Below, piece by piece: positions 18,774 through 28,811 of a stretch of DNA of 64,000 bases (position 1 is the stretch's first letter; every line of letters begins with the position of its first letter). Location: positions 3,942,001 to 4,006,000 of the forward strand of contig NZ_CP127389.1 in NCBI RefSeq assembly GCF_030271835.1. The letters run 5' to 3'. Both the position numbers and the translations under genes were made by a program. The notes beneath the pieces are model-generated. The model did no database searches, was not told where the DNA came from, and worked only from the letters and a program-made list of their open reading frames with translations. This stretch comes from Proteus appendicitidis (GTDB lineage: Bacteria > Pseudomonadota > Gammaproteobacteria > Enterobacterales > Enterobacteriaceae).

Positions 18774-20024
18774 ATGATGGATATGAAAATAACCTCTCGC
18801 TTACTGATTATGATGTTTGTGCAATATTTCATGCAAGGCGCGTGGAATATGACCATGGGGCTGGTATTAAGTAGCTATGGTATGGCAAGCATTATTGGTA
18901 ATGCCTACGCTTTATTAGGCGTCGCGACAATTATCTCCCCTTTATTTATTGGTATGGTCGCTGACCGTTTCTTTGCTTCGCAGAAAGTCATGGGCATCCT
19001 CCATTTAATTAATGCCGCAGTCATTATTTGTGTTCCTCAATTTATTGAAGCACAAAACAGTGGCATGACTTTATTCTTAATTTTCATTATTGGATTATTG
19101 TTTTATCCAACAACTGCGCTCTCAAATAGTATTAGTTTCTCCCATATTAATGGCGTGAAATATTTCCCTATTATTCGTGTATTCGGTACGTTTGGTTTTA
19201 TGGCTATCGGATTTATATTAGGAGAAATGGGCTTCTCTGGTAGTACGATGACTTGGTATATCGCTTCTGCTGTGGGTGTTTTACTTGGTTTCTACTGCTT
19301 TACTTTACCGAATACACCACCTAAAGCGAAAGGTAAGCCATTCTCTGCCCGTGATATTTTATGTTTAGATGCACTTTCATTATTTAAAGATCGTTATTTC
19401 GCTATCTTAATGTTTAGTATCTTTATTTTAATGATCCCAAAAACAGCTTACTCCGCTTATATTCCCGTTTTTATTAAAGCATTAGGTTTTAATAACGCGG
19501 CATCTATTATGCAAATAGGTATAGCCTGTGAAGTTCTGTTTATGTTTGTATTGTCATTCTTCTTAATGAAGTTTGGCTTCAAGATCACCTTACTTTTAGG
19601 GGCTATTAGCTGGATCATTCGCTCAATATTCTTCTCTTATGCAGCGGTAAATACAGAGTTTTATTTTATCGTCATCGGATTAATGTTGCAGGGATTATGT
19701 TGGGACTTCTTCTTTACCGCTGGTGATATCTATGTTGACCGCAAAGCAAAACCTGAAATCCGCGCTCAAGCACAAGGTTTACGTTTTATTGTCTCTAATG
19801 GTTTCGGCTTATTATTTGCTTCCACTATTTGTGGTCAAATCTTTAATTCAACCGTAACAGAAACAGGCGATGCTGCATTACCGCAATGGTCAACATTCTG
19901 GATATACCCAGCAATCGTTGCCGCTGTTGTGACAATATTCTTTATCTTCTTCTTTAAAGATGATGTGAGTAAAAAGAAAAATAACGAAGATAAAAAAGCA
20001 CAAGAAAGTATTGCAACACCCTAG
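18774..20024 (+). CDS. MFS transporter of the nucleoside:H+ symporter (NupG/XapB/YegT) family
   Basis: This 416-residue inner-membrane transporter has 12 hydrophobic helices and fits the NHS family by length and by patterns such as FVQYFMQGAWNMTMGLVL near the N terminus and GLLFYPTTALSNSISFSHI in the middle. NupG-type members move nucleosides with protons; relatives such as YegT may move other sugars. The start chosen is the ATG at 18774, after a GAGGAG ribosome-binding site; an ATG six bases later is equally possible. It follows the PhnP-like gene by ten bases, so the substrate of the pair is likely shared. Confidence 0.82.
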   Translation: MMDMKITSRLLIMMFVQYFMQGAWNMTMGLVLSSYGMASIIGNAYALLGVATIISPLFIGMVADRFFASQKVMGILHLINAAVIICVPQFIEAQNSGMTLFLIFIIGLLFYPTTALSNSISFSHINGVKYFPIIRVFGTFGFMAIGFILGEMGFSGSTMTWYIASAVGVLLGFYCFTLPNTPPKAKGKPFSARDILCLDALSLFKDRYFAILMFSIFILMIPKTAYSAYIPVFIKALGFNNAASIMQIGIACEVLFMFVLSFFLMKFGFKITLLLGAISWIIRSIFFSYAAVNTEFYFIVIGLMLQGLCWDFFFTAGDIYVDRKAKPEIRAQAQGLRFIVSNGFGLLFASTICGQIFNSTVTETGDAALPQWSTFWIYPAIVAAVVTIFFIFFFKDDVSKKKNNEDKKAQESIATP

Positions 20025-20063
20025 TTTTAAAATAAAGGAATAAGCCAACGTTAGGAGCAAACC

Positions 20064-20777
20064 ATGGACGCATTAATACAGTTTGTTGACAGCATTGGCC
20101 CTTTATCACTTTCAAGTATCGCTAAATTACTGGCCGCCTTTATTTTAGGCGGCCTTATTGGCTTAGAGCGTGAATCAAAGGGAAAACCTGTCGGTTTTAA
20201 AACCTGTGTCATTATTGCCGTTGCCAGTTGTTTATTAACTATTGTTTCTATTCAATCCGCAGAATATTACGCCAATATCTCCGACAATATTCGTAGCGAT
20301 CCCATGAGATTAGCAGCACAAATTATCAGTGGTGTCGGCTTTCTTGGCGCAGGTGTTATATTGCATCGACGTGATGATGCTATTTCAGGTCTGACAACAG
20401 CAGCCATCGTATGGGCTTCAGCGGGTGTGGGGATTGCCTGTGGCTCTGGTTTTTACTGGCATGCCATGATTGTGACTTTTCTCTTTTTTATGGCTATTCA
20501 ACTCAGCCCACAAGTGGTGCTATTCCAAATGAAAAACCAACGTTTAGGTAAGATAAAAGTACGTATGTTATTTACTCATGAAAGCGGTGTTCCTCTTTTA
20601 ATTGAGTATTTAAAAAGTCATAAAGACGTAATTGAAAATCTGACTATTCGTGATATTAAAAAAGAGCGCGTTGAAGTAAATTTGAAACTGTTAGTTAGGC
20701 AAAAAATTACCTTACCTGAATTTTATTGCTCATTAAAACAGCTTGAACATGTTCATTCTGTTTCTTTAGATCATTAG
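20064..20777 (+). CDS. MgtC/SapB-family membrane protein
   Basis: This 237-residue protein has about five N-terminal transmembrane segments and the MgtC signature GGLIGLERESKGKPVGFKTC (about residues 29-48). The C-terminal part (about 160-237) is a soluble ACT-like domain. The motif GVGFLGAGVI and the Asp-rich DDAISGLTTAA segment are typical. MgtC proteins are linked to survival at low Mg2+ and in hosts; the single-copy enterobacterial homologue is YhiD. A good ribosome-binding site (TTAGGAG) precedes the ATG. It follows the permease by 39 bases, so it may belong to the operon, though its role there is not clear. A terminator follows. Confidence 0.85.
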   Translation: MDALIQFVDSIGPLSLSSIAKLLAAFILGGLIGLERESKGKPVGFKTCVIIAVASCLLTIVSIQSAEYYANISDNIRSDPMRLAAQIISGVGFLGAGVILHRRDDAISGLTTAAIVWASAGVGIACGSGFYWHAMIVTFLFFMAIQLSPQVVLFQMKNQRLGKIKVRMLFTHESGVPLLIEYLKSHKDVIENLTIRDIKKERVEVNLKLLVRQKITLPEFYCSLKQLEHVHSVSLDH

Positions 20778-20790
20778 TATATTCAAAAAT

Positions 20791-20826
20791 AAAAAGGGCG
20801 GTTATCTAAGATAAAGCGCCCTTTTT
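20791..20826. terminator. Bidirectional intrinsic terminator
   Basis: The perfect arms AAAAAGGGCG / CGCCCTTTTT carry an inner TTATC / GATAA pair, giving a long hairpin with A and T flanks. It ends the mgtC-like gene and the convergent acyltransferase gene. Confidence 0.87.
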
Positions 20827-20855
20827 ATTATTTTGATGACCGATTGATAGTCATA

Positions 20856-22838
20856 TTAAGGATTTTTGATGACTAGCGGATTACCAAAACGTTCTAGATA
20901 CATCATGCCGAAGATTGTTGAAGCATAATCTGTAATATGCCCTACATCACGATAAACCGGCACACCTTCTATATCGGTTAAGCAGATATTTTTATCACAC
21001 TGCACATCTTTAGGATCGATGATAATTAAAGTTGGATAATCCTGTTTTAATTTAACGAATAACTGATCCATCCATGTATTTCCCTCACCTTTATAGTTTT
21101 TGGGGTTACAGTTATTATCTGCAAAGTCTTTTCTTAATTTTGCATTTTCATAAAAACAGGTCATAAAACCACTTGGCATAAAATTGACTGTTTTAATAAA
21201 AACGGGTTTAGCGCCTGTGGCAATAATAATATCAAGCGCTTCACGCATCGCTTTTTCAACACGTTTACGAGACTCTTCGACGGTTCTAACATCACCTAGC
21301 TTATTAATGACATGATTTGATGCATAGTTATTCCAGACTTGCCCAAATATTACATAATCAAAGTGGCTATTCTTAATAAGTTGATAATATTTCGCCGTCT
21401 GATCATAGCAACGTTGATAAACGGTATTTTTATGATTAGACCAGTCATAAAGATAAATATTAGGGAGCGTAATGCACGATGACGTGGCTTGTGCATATAC
21501 ATCTATTTTGGCGTCTTTACCTAAAATATCCATAAAGCCCCAATAATGATTTGCATGAGAATCACCAAATAAAAACGCTTTTCTCTGGCTTCCCACTTCA
21601 CCAATATGGCACATTTTATCTGGATCAGAGGCTTCAAAATTCATACATTTAGTTCGATTAGGATAATCAAACTGATTCAACTTAGCTTCTAAATTAACGT
21701 AGTTTTGCCCAAGCCTTGCTCCAATACCGTGATATTTTTCATTGAGTGCATTTAGCCCTAAAGTGCATAAGATAGGAATAATTAACAAAAGTGTGATGGA
21801 ATATTTAAAGGCTAAACGCTTTCTTCTAAGCGGTTTTTCAATAAACAAATAAGAGGTTATTGAGAGCAATAAGGTTACTGCTAACAGTGATCCTTTTTGT
21901 AGTTCTGTATTGAACACACCAATATAACGTGCAACTGCAAATAATGGCCAATGCCATAAATAGAGAGAGTAAGATAATAATCCGACAATCACGATTGGTC
22001 TTAATGAAAGTATTTTTTTAATAATACTTTCATGCTGTCCAGTATAAATAATGAGTGCCGCACCAAGGCAAACATACAACGTATTAATATTCGGATAACC
22101 TGCAATAATATCGTTTTGAAATGCAACCCAAGCAATCAAACCTAGCGCAATTAAGCTAATAACATCATTTATTCTTCGGTGAGGTTTTATCTTTGTGGGG
22201 AAGTAAGCAACACATACACCCAACATAAATTCAAAGATCCGCGTACTAAAATAGTAATAATTTTTCGGTTGGTCTTTTTGGTAAAAAAACACCAAAAAAA
22301 ATGAAATAACAGTGAATAACGCCACCCAATAAAAATGATTAATGCTGCCTTTTATATTGATTTTATGCAGAAAATAAAGTGCAAACGGTAAGAAAAGATA
22401 CCATTGCCACTCTATTGCTAAAGACCACGTATGTAATAACGGCAAAAAGAGTGCATCTTGTGCCGCATAGCTGGTTGTCGCTCTCGCAAAATATTTATTA
22501 GAGAGAAAAGCCGAAGCGTATTTTTCGCTATTTGTAATATCTAAGAAATCGTTAGGGAGATAAAAAAGCCCTGAGATCACGAGTGTTGCAATTAATACAA
22601 CAAGATAAAGTGGCTGTAATCGCCATAATCGACGATTATAAAAATCACGAAATGAAAAATTATCTTGTGACAATGAAGTTTTAATTATCAGCGAGATCAA
22701 AAAACCTGAGATCACAAAGAAGATATCAACACCAATAAATCCTGAAGGGATTAAGCGGTTATCCAAATGAAAAAGAATAACCAGAATGACAGCAATAGCC
22801 CTTAAACCATCAATATCAGCGCGATATTTTACATTCAT
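20856..22838 (-). CDS. OafA-type membrane O-acyltransferase with C-terminal SGNH domain
   Basis: This 660-residue protein has an N-terminal acyltransferase-3 domain (about residues 1-340, ten or so helices) starting with YRADIDGLRAIAVILVILFH, where the His of the RxH-type region is conserved. A C-terminal SGNH hydrolase-like domain (about 420-650) has the catalytic Ser in GDSHANHYWG and a terminal Asp/His pair in DVGHITDY. Such two-domain proteins add acetyl groups to surface polysaccharide such as O-antigen. It stands alone, with no glycan genes next to it, so the acceptor is unknown. A hairpin ends it, and a 2H-phosphoesterase-like gene lies upstream on the same strand. Confidence 0.85.
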   Translation of the reverse strand: MNVKYRADIDGLRAIAVILVILFHLDNRLIPSGFIGVDIFFVISGFLISLIIKTSLSQDNFSFRDFYNRRLWRLQPLYLVVLIATLVISGLFYLPNDFLDITNSEKYASAFLSNKYFARATTSYAAQDALFLPLLHTWSLAIEWQWYLFLPFALYFLHKINIKGSINHFYWVALFTVISFFLVFFYQKDQPKNYYYFSTRIFEFMLGVCVAYFPTKIKPHRRINDVISLIALGLIAWVAFQNDIIAGYPNINTLYVCLGAALIIYTGQHESIIKKILSLRPIVIVGLLSYSLYLWHWPLFAVARYIGVFNTELQKGSLLAVTLLLSITSYLFIEKPLRRKRLAFKYSITLLLIIPILCTLGLNALNEKYHGIGARLGQNYVNLEAKLNQFDYPNRTKCMNFEASDPDKMCHIGEVGSQRKAFLFGDSHANHYWGFMDILGKDAKIDVYAQATSSCITLPNIYLYDWSNHKNTVYQRCYDQTAKYYQLIKNSHFDYVIFGQVWNNYASNHVINKLGDVRTVEESRKRVEKAMREALDIIIATGAKPVFIKTVNFMPSGFMTCFYENAKLRKDFADNNCNPKNYKGEGNTWMDQLFVKLKQDYPTLIIIDPKDVQCDKNICLTDIEGVPVYRDVGHITDYASTIFGMMYLERFGNPLVIKNP

Positions 22839-22939
22839 AATTCAAGTACATTATCCAAATAAAAAGAATTGCCGGATTATATACCAATTAGCCATATCGC
22901 TTTAGTCACAAAAAGAAAAAGACTATTTAATATTTACTA

Positions 22940-23656
22940 TTAATAACACCTAAATGGCCATAACTGATTAAACTGCATCGTTAAACCTAATTGCACTTCA
23001 GATGAAAGTGATCCTTTACTCACCACAAATTTTGGATGTCGAATAACGATAGAGGTATTAATATCATAAAACATTAATGATGATCGGCTCTGCTCTAACT
23101 CATTATAAAGCGACTTCATTTTTGCTGATGACGTATTTTCACATAATCGCCCAAGCGTGATATGAATAATATTTTTATGAAGAGTGCTATCGATGGGGAT
23201 CTGCTGATAAACCTTTTGTCTAAATTGTTCTAATTCCTTTGAAACACCCGTTAATATCACACTGCCATTAGACGTTAACACAACGTTATTAAATGAAATT
23301 TCAATTCGTTTTGTTTGATTAAAGATTTGGGCAATCTCATGGCACCATGCCAATAATGTGGGTTGTTGCTGTTTAAACTGTTCATTTTGTTGATTAGAAA
23401 TCGTTAATAACGTGGAATGAAATTCCTGTGACTGAGCAAATTCAATAAATGGAAACTTAAGTGCAAGCAGCTCACAATAAGCCATTAGCTTCTGGCTAAA
23501 GAGAATAAAGCTTTCCTCAATTTCAGGCTGACCAATCATTAATTGTCCCGCATTTAAGCTGACATCAAAAATGCTTTCATCATTGACTTGTCGTTGCCAA
23601 GTTTCACCTGTTGCTAATTTTTTGAGTGTTGCTTGTGTCAGGAATTCATATGCCAT
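22940..23656 (-). CDS. Uncharacterised protein with 2H-phosphoesterase motifs
   Basis: This 238-residue protein carries two His-x-Thr/Ser type motifs of the 2H phosphoesterase fold: FHSTLL at about residues 97-102 and IHITLGRL at about residues 179-186. The fold holds cyclic nucleotide and RNA 2',3'-phosphodiesterases and 2'-5' RNA ligases. The spacing of about 80 residues between motifs is normal for the family. I chose the ATG at 23656, with AAGG seven bases upstream; an upstream GTG would add two residues. It lies 100 bases upstream of the acyltransferase on the same strand. The substrate is unknown. Confidence 0.6.
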   Translation of the reverse strand: MAYEFLTQATLKKLATGETWQRQVNDESIFDVSLNAGQLMIGQPEIEESFILFSQKLMAYCELLALKFPFIEFAQSQEFHSTLLTISNQQNEQFKQQQPTLLAWCHEIAQIFNQTKRIEISFNNVVLTSNGSVILTGVSKELEQFRQKVYQQIPIDSTLHKNIIHITLGRLCENTSSAKMKSLYNELEQSRSSLMFYDINTSIVIRHPKFVVSKGSLSSEVQLGLTMQFNQLWPFRCY

Positions 23657-24084
23657 CCGCACACCTTAATTAAGAATAAAATAGTCACTCGTACTTTGGT
23701 TTGAGTGGCATTTAAAATCAAGTTTTACAGTAAAAAATCTTCATAAAAAAGGTAAAAATGGAGTTTTATTTCAAGCACCTGTTTAATCGATTTAAGACGC
23801 ATTTTCATCTTGTGTGCTAATTGAAAAATTAGTTATTTAACATGACGGAAATCAAACTAAATTGTTATTTTTTAATATAATTTGTATCCGCATTGTTAGT
23901 ATGGATTTATTTTTTTTCCTCGTTATAATCACCAACGTCATTTTAAGTAGTAGTTCATCACATTGAGTTCACAAAACGATACTCAGGTCTGTCTTGAATG
24001 ATTGAAAAATGAAATCGTATCTTTACTGGACGTTTTTTAAACGCCCGGTACGGGTGTTATTTATCAATTAACAAGGAGACTCTG
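23657..24084. other. Intergenic region upstream of fdnG
   Basis: No gene is visible in this 428-bp AT-rich stretch between divergent genes. A hairpin with arms AACGCCCG / CGGGTGTT (24040-24047 and 24051-24058) lies in the probable 5' leader of fdnG, 14 bases before its AAGGAGA ribosome-binding site. I did not find a convincing FNR site. Confidence 0.4.
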
Positions 24085-27000
24085 ATGCAAATCAGTCGGA
24101 GATCGTTCTTTAAGATCTGTGCTGGCGGTATGGCTGGTACTTCTGCTGCATTACTTGGTTTTTCGCCAGAAGCTGCGGCAAGCTCTCGTCAATATAAACT
24201 GTTACGTTCGGTAGAAACCCGTAATAACTGTACTTATTGCTCTGTGGGTTGCGGTATTTTGATGTATAGCCTTGGGGATGGCGCAAAAAATGTCGATAAA
24301 AGTATTTATCACATTGAAGGTGACCCTGATCATCCTGTTAGCCGAGGCTCTTTATGTCCGAAAGGAGCAGGTCTTGTTGATTATATCCATAGTGAAAATC
24401 GCCTGAAATATCCTGAATATCGTAGACCTGGCTCTGATAAGTGGGAACGCATCTCATGGAATGAAGCGATTGATAAAATTGCCCGTTTAATGAAAAAAGA
24501 CCGCGATGAAAACTTTGTCACCCATAATGAGAAAGGGCAAGAAGTTAACCGTTGGCTAACAACCGGTATGCTTTGTTCATCTGCCGCCAGCAATGAAACA
24601 GGTATTTTAGATAATAAATTTTCTCGCTCATTAGGCATGATTGCTATCGATTGTCAGGCGAGACTTTGCCATGCACCAACAGTTGCTGCATTAGCACCAA
24701 CCTTTGGTCGTGGTGCAATGACCAATAACTGGGTTGATATTAAAAACGCTAACGTTGTGCTGATCATGGGTGGTAACCCTGCTGAAGCGCACCCCGTTGG
24801 TTTTAAATGGGTCATCGAAGCTAAAATTAAGAACAATGCGAAGGTTATCGTTGTCGATCCCCGTTTTAACCGTAGTGCTTCCGTTGCCGACCTCTATTCT
24901 CCTATTCGTGCTGGCTCTGATACCGCCTTTTTATTAGGTGTAATTAATTACCTAATTAAACACAATAAAATTCAGCATGAATATGTCAAAGCCTATACGA
25001 ATGCACCTCTTATTGTGCGTGATGATTATAGCTTTGATGAAGGTCTTTTCAGTGGGTTTGATAAAGAAAACCAAAGCTATGATAAAACCTCATGGCATTA
25101 TGAACTTGATGAAAATGGCTTGGCATTAAGAGATGATTCGCTGCAACATCCTCGTTGTGTGTGGAATCTTTTAAAACAGCACGTCTCACGTTATACCCCT
25201 GAAATTGTCACCACGCTTTGTGGTACGCCATTAGAAGACTTTGCTTATATCTGTGAAGCACTTGCGTCTACCAGCGTAAAAGACAGAACCTCTACCATTC
25301 TTTATGCCCTAGGTTGGACTCACCATACTGGTGGTGCGCAAACCATTCGTGCTGCGGGTATGATCCAGTTATTACTCGGTAACGTGGGTATGCCGGGTGG
25401 TGGCGTCAATGCGTTACGTGGGCACTCTAATATCCAAGGTTATAGTGATCTGGGTTTATTATCATTAAACCTACCGGGTTATATGCCTCTGCCTAATGAA
25501 AAGCAGACTTCATTAGAGACTTACTTATCCCAAGTAACACCAAAAACGGTTGTTGCAGACCAAGTTAACTACTGGAAAAGAACCCCTGATTTCTTTATTA
25601 GTTTACTAAAAAGCTTCTGGGGAGATAGCGCGACAGAAAGTAATGAGTGGGGTTATCACTGGTTACCAAAATGGGATAAAAGCTACGATATCATGGCGCA
25701 AACCCAGTTGATGATCGATGGCAAAATGAATGGTTATATCGTTCAAGGTTTTAACCCATTAGCTGCATTTGCGGATAAAAATAAATGCAGTGCCGCATTA
25801 GCTAAGCTGAAATATATGGTTGTCATTGATCCGTTAGTGACTGAATCCTCTAATTTTTGGCAAAACCACGGCGAGATGAATGAAGTCTCACCAAAAGATA
25901 TTCAAACTGAAATTTTCCGTTTACCTTCATCGTGTTTTGCGGAAGAAAATGGCTCGATTGCAAACTCAGGCCGCTGGTTACAATGGCACTGGGCTGGCGC
26001 TAAACCACCAGCACAAGCATGGCATGATGGCAAAATTTTAGGGCATTTGTTAATGCGTCTGCGCGAGCTTTATCGTGAAGAAGGCGGTGTTTTCCCTGAG
26101 CCTGTAATGAATCTGTCTTGGAACTACGTTGACCCTTACGATCCACAGCCTGAAGAAGTGGCGAAAGAAGCGAATGGTCAAGCCATGCGTGATATTTACG
26201 ATGATGCAGGCAAATTGTTGTTTAAAAAAGGACAACAACTTGACGGTTTCCACCAGCTTAAATCAGACGGTTCAACCGCCAGTTTCTGTTGGGTTTATTC
26301 CGGTTGTTGGACTGAAAAAGGCAACCAAATGGCGAACCGTGATAATGCAGATCCATCAGGCTTAGGTTGTACGCCAGGTTGGGCTTTTGCATGGCCGCAA
26401 AACCGTCGCGTGTTATATAACCGTGCATCTGTTGATCCACAAGGTCAACCATGGGATGAAAAACGCCAGCTTATCAAATGGAATGGTAATCAATGGGTTG
26501 GCCCTGATGTACCAGACTATAACAATGCAGCACCAAATAGCGGTGTAGGTCCATTCATTATGCAGCCCGAAGGTATGGGACGCTTATTTGCTGTTGATAA
26601 AATGGCTGATGGTCCATTCCCTGAATTCTACGAACCGTTTGAATCACCAACAGAAGAGAATATTTTGCACCCGAACGTCTCTCGTAACCCTGTCGCGCGT
26701 TTATACAGTTATGATGCAGAACATTTAGGTAAGGCTGATGAATTCCCTTATGTTGCTACAACCTATTCGATTACTGAATTATTCCGTCATTGGACAAAAC
26801 ATTCATTAATCAATGCTATTGCACAGCCTGATCAGTTTATCGAAATTGGCGAGCATCTTGCTTCTCGTAAAGGCATTGTGGCAGGCGATGAAGTTAAAGT
26901 CAGTGCTAAACGTGGCTATATCAAAGCCAAAGCCGTTGTTACTAAGCGTATTAGACCACTGACGATTAATGGCAAAGTTGTCGATACTATCGGTATTCCT

Positions 27001-27129
27001 TGTCACTGGGGCTTTGAGGGCGCAACTCGCAAAGGTTTCCTTGCCAATACATTAACGCCATCAGTGGGTGATGCAAACTCATTCACACCTGAATATAAAG
27101 CGTTTTTAGTTAATATCGAAAAGGCATAA
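24085..27129 (+). CDS. fdnG: Formate dehydrogenase-N/O catalytic subunit, cysteine form
   Basis: This 1014-residue molybdopterin enzyme oxidises periplasmic formate and is exported by Tat ([12 protein letters not shown], residues 4-15). It has the [4Fe-4S] motif CTYCSVGCG and closely follows E. coli FdnG/FdoG along its length (for example [20 protein letters not shown]). The catalytic residue is a Cys at codon 195 (TGC at 24667-24669) in [13 protein letters not shown]. coli FdnG has selenocysteine, encoded by TGA, at residue 196. So this is a full-length, recoding-free enzyme. It starts fdnGHI, with an AAGGAGA ribosome-binding site. FdoG is equally possible as a name. Activity is expected to be lower than the Sec enzyme. 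Confidence 0.92.
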   Translation: MQISRRSFFKICAGGMAGTSAALLGFSPEAAASSRQYKLLRSVETRNNCTYCSVGCGILMYSLGDGAKNVDKSIYHIEGDPDHPVSRGSLCPKGAGLVDYIHSENRLKYPEYRRPGSDKWERISWNEAIDKIARLMKKDRDENFVTHNEKGQEVNRWLTTGMLCSSAASNETGILDNKFSRSLGMIAIDCQARLCHAPTVAALAPTFGRGAMTNNWVDIKNANVVLIMGGNPAEAHPVGFKWVIEAKIKNNAKVIVVDPRFNRSASVADLYSPIRAGSDTAFLLGVINYLIKHNKIQHEYVKAYTNAPLIVRDDYSFDEGLFSGFDKENQSYDKTSWHYELDENGLALRDDSLQHPRCVWNLLKQHVSRYTPEIVTTLCGTPLEDFAYICEALASTSVKDRTSTILYALGWTHHTGGAQTIRAAGMIQLLLGNVGMPGGGVNALRGHSNIQGYSDLGLLSLNLPGYMPLPNEKQTSLETYLSQVTPKTVVADQVNYWKRTPDFFISLLKSFWGDSATESNEWGYHWLPKWDKSYDIMAQTQLMIDGKMNGYIVQGFNPLAAFADKNKCSAALAKLKYMVVIDPLVTESSNFWQNHGEMNEVSPKDIQTEIFRLPSSCFAEENGSIANSGRWLQWHWAGAKPPAQAWHDGKILGHLLMRLRELYREEGGVFPEPVMNLSWNYVDPYDPQPEEVAKEANGQAMRDIYDDAGKLLFKKGQQLDGFHQLKSDGSTASFCWVYSGCWTEKGNQMANRDNADPSGLGCTPGWAFAWPQNRRVLYNRASVDPQGQPWDEKRQLIKWNGNQWVGPDVPDYNNAAPNSGVGPFIMQPEGMGRLFAVDKMADGPFPEFYEPFESPTEENILHPNVSRNPVARLYSYDAEHLGKADEFPYVATTYSITELFRHWTKHSLINAIAQPDQFIEIGEHLASRKGIVAGDEVKVSAKRGYIKAKAVVTKRIRPLTINGKVVDTIGIPCHWGFEGATRKGFLANTLTPSVGDANSFTPEYKAFLVNIEKA

Positions 27130-27139
27130 GGGGAAACTG

Positions 27140-28069
27140 ATGTCATTACAATCTCAAGATATTATTCGTCGTTCTGCAACCAATTCCCTGACGCCAGCAC
27201 CTCAGGTACGTGACTTTAAGGAAGAGGTGGCAAAACTTATCGATGTGACAACGTGCATTGGCTGTAAAGCCTGTCAGGTTGCCTGTTCTGAATGGAACGA
27301 CATTCGCGATAAAGTTGGTCTTAACGTTGGTGTTTACGATAACCCAATGGATTTAACGGCTAAGTCGTGGACAGTGATGCGTTTTTCTGAAGTAGAAGAA
27401 AATGGCAAGCTGGAATGGTTAATTCGTAAAGATGGCTGTATGCACTGTGCTGATCCGGGCTGTTTAAAAGCATGCCCATCAGAAGGCGCTATTGTGCAAT
27501 ACGCTAACGGTATTGTCGATTTCCAATCAGAGCACTGTATTGGTTGTGGCTACTGCATTGCGGGTTGTCCTTTCGATGTCCCTCGTATTAATGAAGAAGA
27601 TAATCGCGCTTACAAATGCACACTTTGTGTTGATCGTGTTGAAGTAGGCCAAGAGCCTGCCTGTGTAAAAACCTGTCCTACTGGTGCCATTCATTTTGGC
27701 TCTAAAGAGGCAATGACGCATCTTGCAAATGAGCGTGTTGCTGAACTCAATACACGAGGTTATGACAAAGCCGGTTTATACGATCCACAAGGCGTTGGCG
27801 GAACTCATGTGATGTATGTTCTTCATCATGCGGATAGACCTAACTTGTATCATGGTTTACCAGAAAACCCAGAAATTAGCTCAACAGTGAAATTCTGGAA
27901 AGGCATTTGGAAACCATTAGCCGCTGTAGGTTTTGCAGCCACCTTTGCGGGGGCAATGTTCCATTATTTAGGTATTGGTCCTAACCATACCACCGAAGAA
28001 GATGAAGAAGAGGCGCAAAAAGAGATGGAAGCATCACAAAATTCAGTGAACAAAGAGGAGCAGAAATAA
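27140..28069 (+). CDS. fdnH: Formate dehydrogenase-N/O iron-sulfur subunit
   Basis: This 309-residue subunit carries four [4Fe-4S] clusters in the Cys motifs [35 protein letters not shown] and [22 protein letters not shown]-terminal membrane helix (about residues 255-275) anchors it to the periplasmic face, as in FdnH/FdoH. It passes electrons from FdnG to the cytochrome subunit. It starts ten bases after the fdnG stop, preceded by GGGGAA, and its stop overlaps the fdnI start by one base (TAATG). The acidic, Glu-rich C-terminal tail is a little longer than in E. coli. Confidence 0.92.
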   Translation: MSLQSQDIIRRSATNSLTPAPQVRDFKEEVAKLIDVTTCIGCKACQVACSEWNDIRDKVGLNVGVYDNPMDLTAKSWTVMRFSEVEENGKLEWLIRKDGCMHCADPGCLKACPSEGAIVQYANGIVDFQSEHCIGCGYCIAGCPFDVPRINEEDNRAYKCTLCVDRVEVGQEPACVKTCPTGAIHFGSKEAMTHLANERVAELNTRGYDKAGLYDPQGVGGTHVMYVLHHADRPNLYHGLPENPEISSTVKFWKGIWKPLAAVGFAATFAGAMFHYLGIGPNHTTEEDEEEAQKEMEASQNSVNKEEQK

Positions 28070-28725
28070 TGAAGAAGAAGAGCGATAAAATCCTTCGTCA
28101 TACGGCCTCAGAGCGAATCAATCACTGGGTTGTGGCGATTTTCTTTGTCTTTACCGCCTTTAGTGGGCTGGGCTTTTTCTTCCCATCTCTAAATTGGTTT
28201 ATGAATATTTTAGGTACACCGCAACTTTCGCGTTTACTGCATCCATTTACGGGTGTTGCGATGGTGTTTTTCTTTATCTTTATGTTTTTTAGATACTTCA
28301 AGTATAACTCTGTTGATAAAGATGATTTAGTGTGGGCAAAAAATATCCATAAAGTGCTGCAAAATGAAGAAGCAGGCGATATTGGGCATTACAACTTAGG
28401 TCAAAAAGGAATTTATTGGACATTAAGTCTCAGCCTTATTGTTCTGACCGTTAGCGGGATAATTATTTGGCGACCTTATTTTGCCGATTATTTCTCTATT
28501 CCTGTTATTCGCATTGCTTTGCTGGCTCACTCACTGTCTGCCATTTTACTGATCATTACGGTGATTGTTCATGCTTACGCCGCGTTTTGGGTAAAAGGTT
28601 CAATTCGTAGCATGATTGAAGGCTGGGTAACGCGTGGTTGGGCGAAAAAACATCACCCGCGTTGGTATCGTGAGATTTTAGAAGAAGAAAAAAAAGAAGC
28701 TGAAAGCAAATTAAACCAAAAATAA
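28069..28725 (+). CDS. fdnI: Formate dehydrogenase-N/O cytochrome b556 subunit
   Basis: This 218-residue integral membrane subunit has four helices and His residues that fit the two b-type haem ligands of FdnI/FdoI, including HTASERINHW near the N terminus and AHSLSAILLIITVIVHAYAAF near the C terminus. It reduces quinone with electrons from FdnH. The start overlaps the fdnH stop by one base, so expression is coupled. No fdhE follows, in contrast to the E. coli fdo operon. The operon ends at a strong hairpin shared with the convergent fdhF. Confidence 0.9.
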   Translation: MKKKSDKILRHTASERINHWVVAIFFVFTAFSGLGFFFPSLNWFMNILGTPQLSRLLHPFTGVAMVFFFIFMFFRYFKYNSVDKDDLVWAKNIHKVLQNEEAGDIGHYNLGQKGIYWTLSLSLIVLTVSGIIIWRPYFADYFSIPVIRIALLAHSLSAILLIITVIVHAYAAFWVKGSIRSMIEGWVTRGWAKKHHPRWYREILEEEKKEAESKLNQK

Positions 28726-28763
28726 TAAACCGCTTTTGTTTCTATAACATAAATGTGAGAAAA

Positions 28764-28791
28764 AAATGGAGGCTTAATGGCCTCCATTTCT
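28764..28791. terminator. Bidirectional intrinsic terminator between fdnI and fdhF
   Basis: The perfect arms AAATGGAGGC / GCCTCCATTT have a six-base loop. The left side is A-rich, giving a T tract on the minus strand. Confidence 0.82.
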
Positions 28792-28811
28792 ATTGTTAAT
28801 ATACGTTCAAC

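Noticed and set aside
24667..24669. Possible selenocysteine codon in fdnG
   Set aside because: The codon is TGC, not TGA, so no recoding is needed; the same holds for fdhF.
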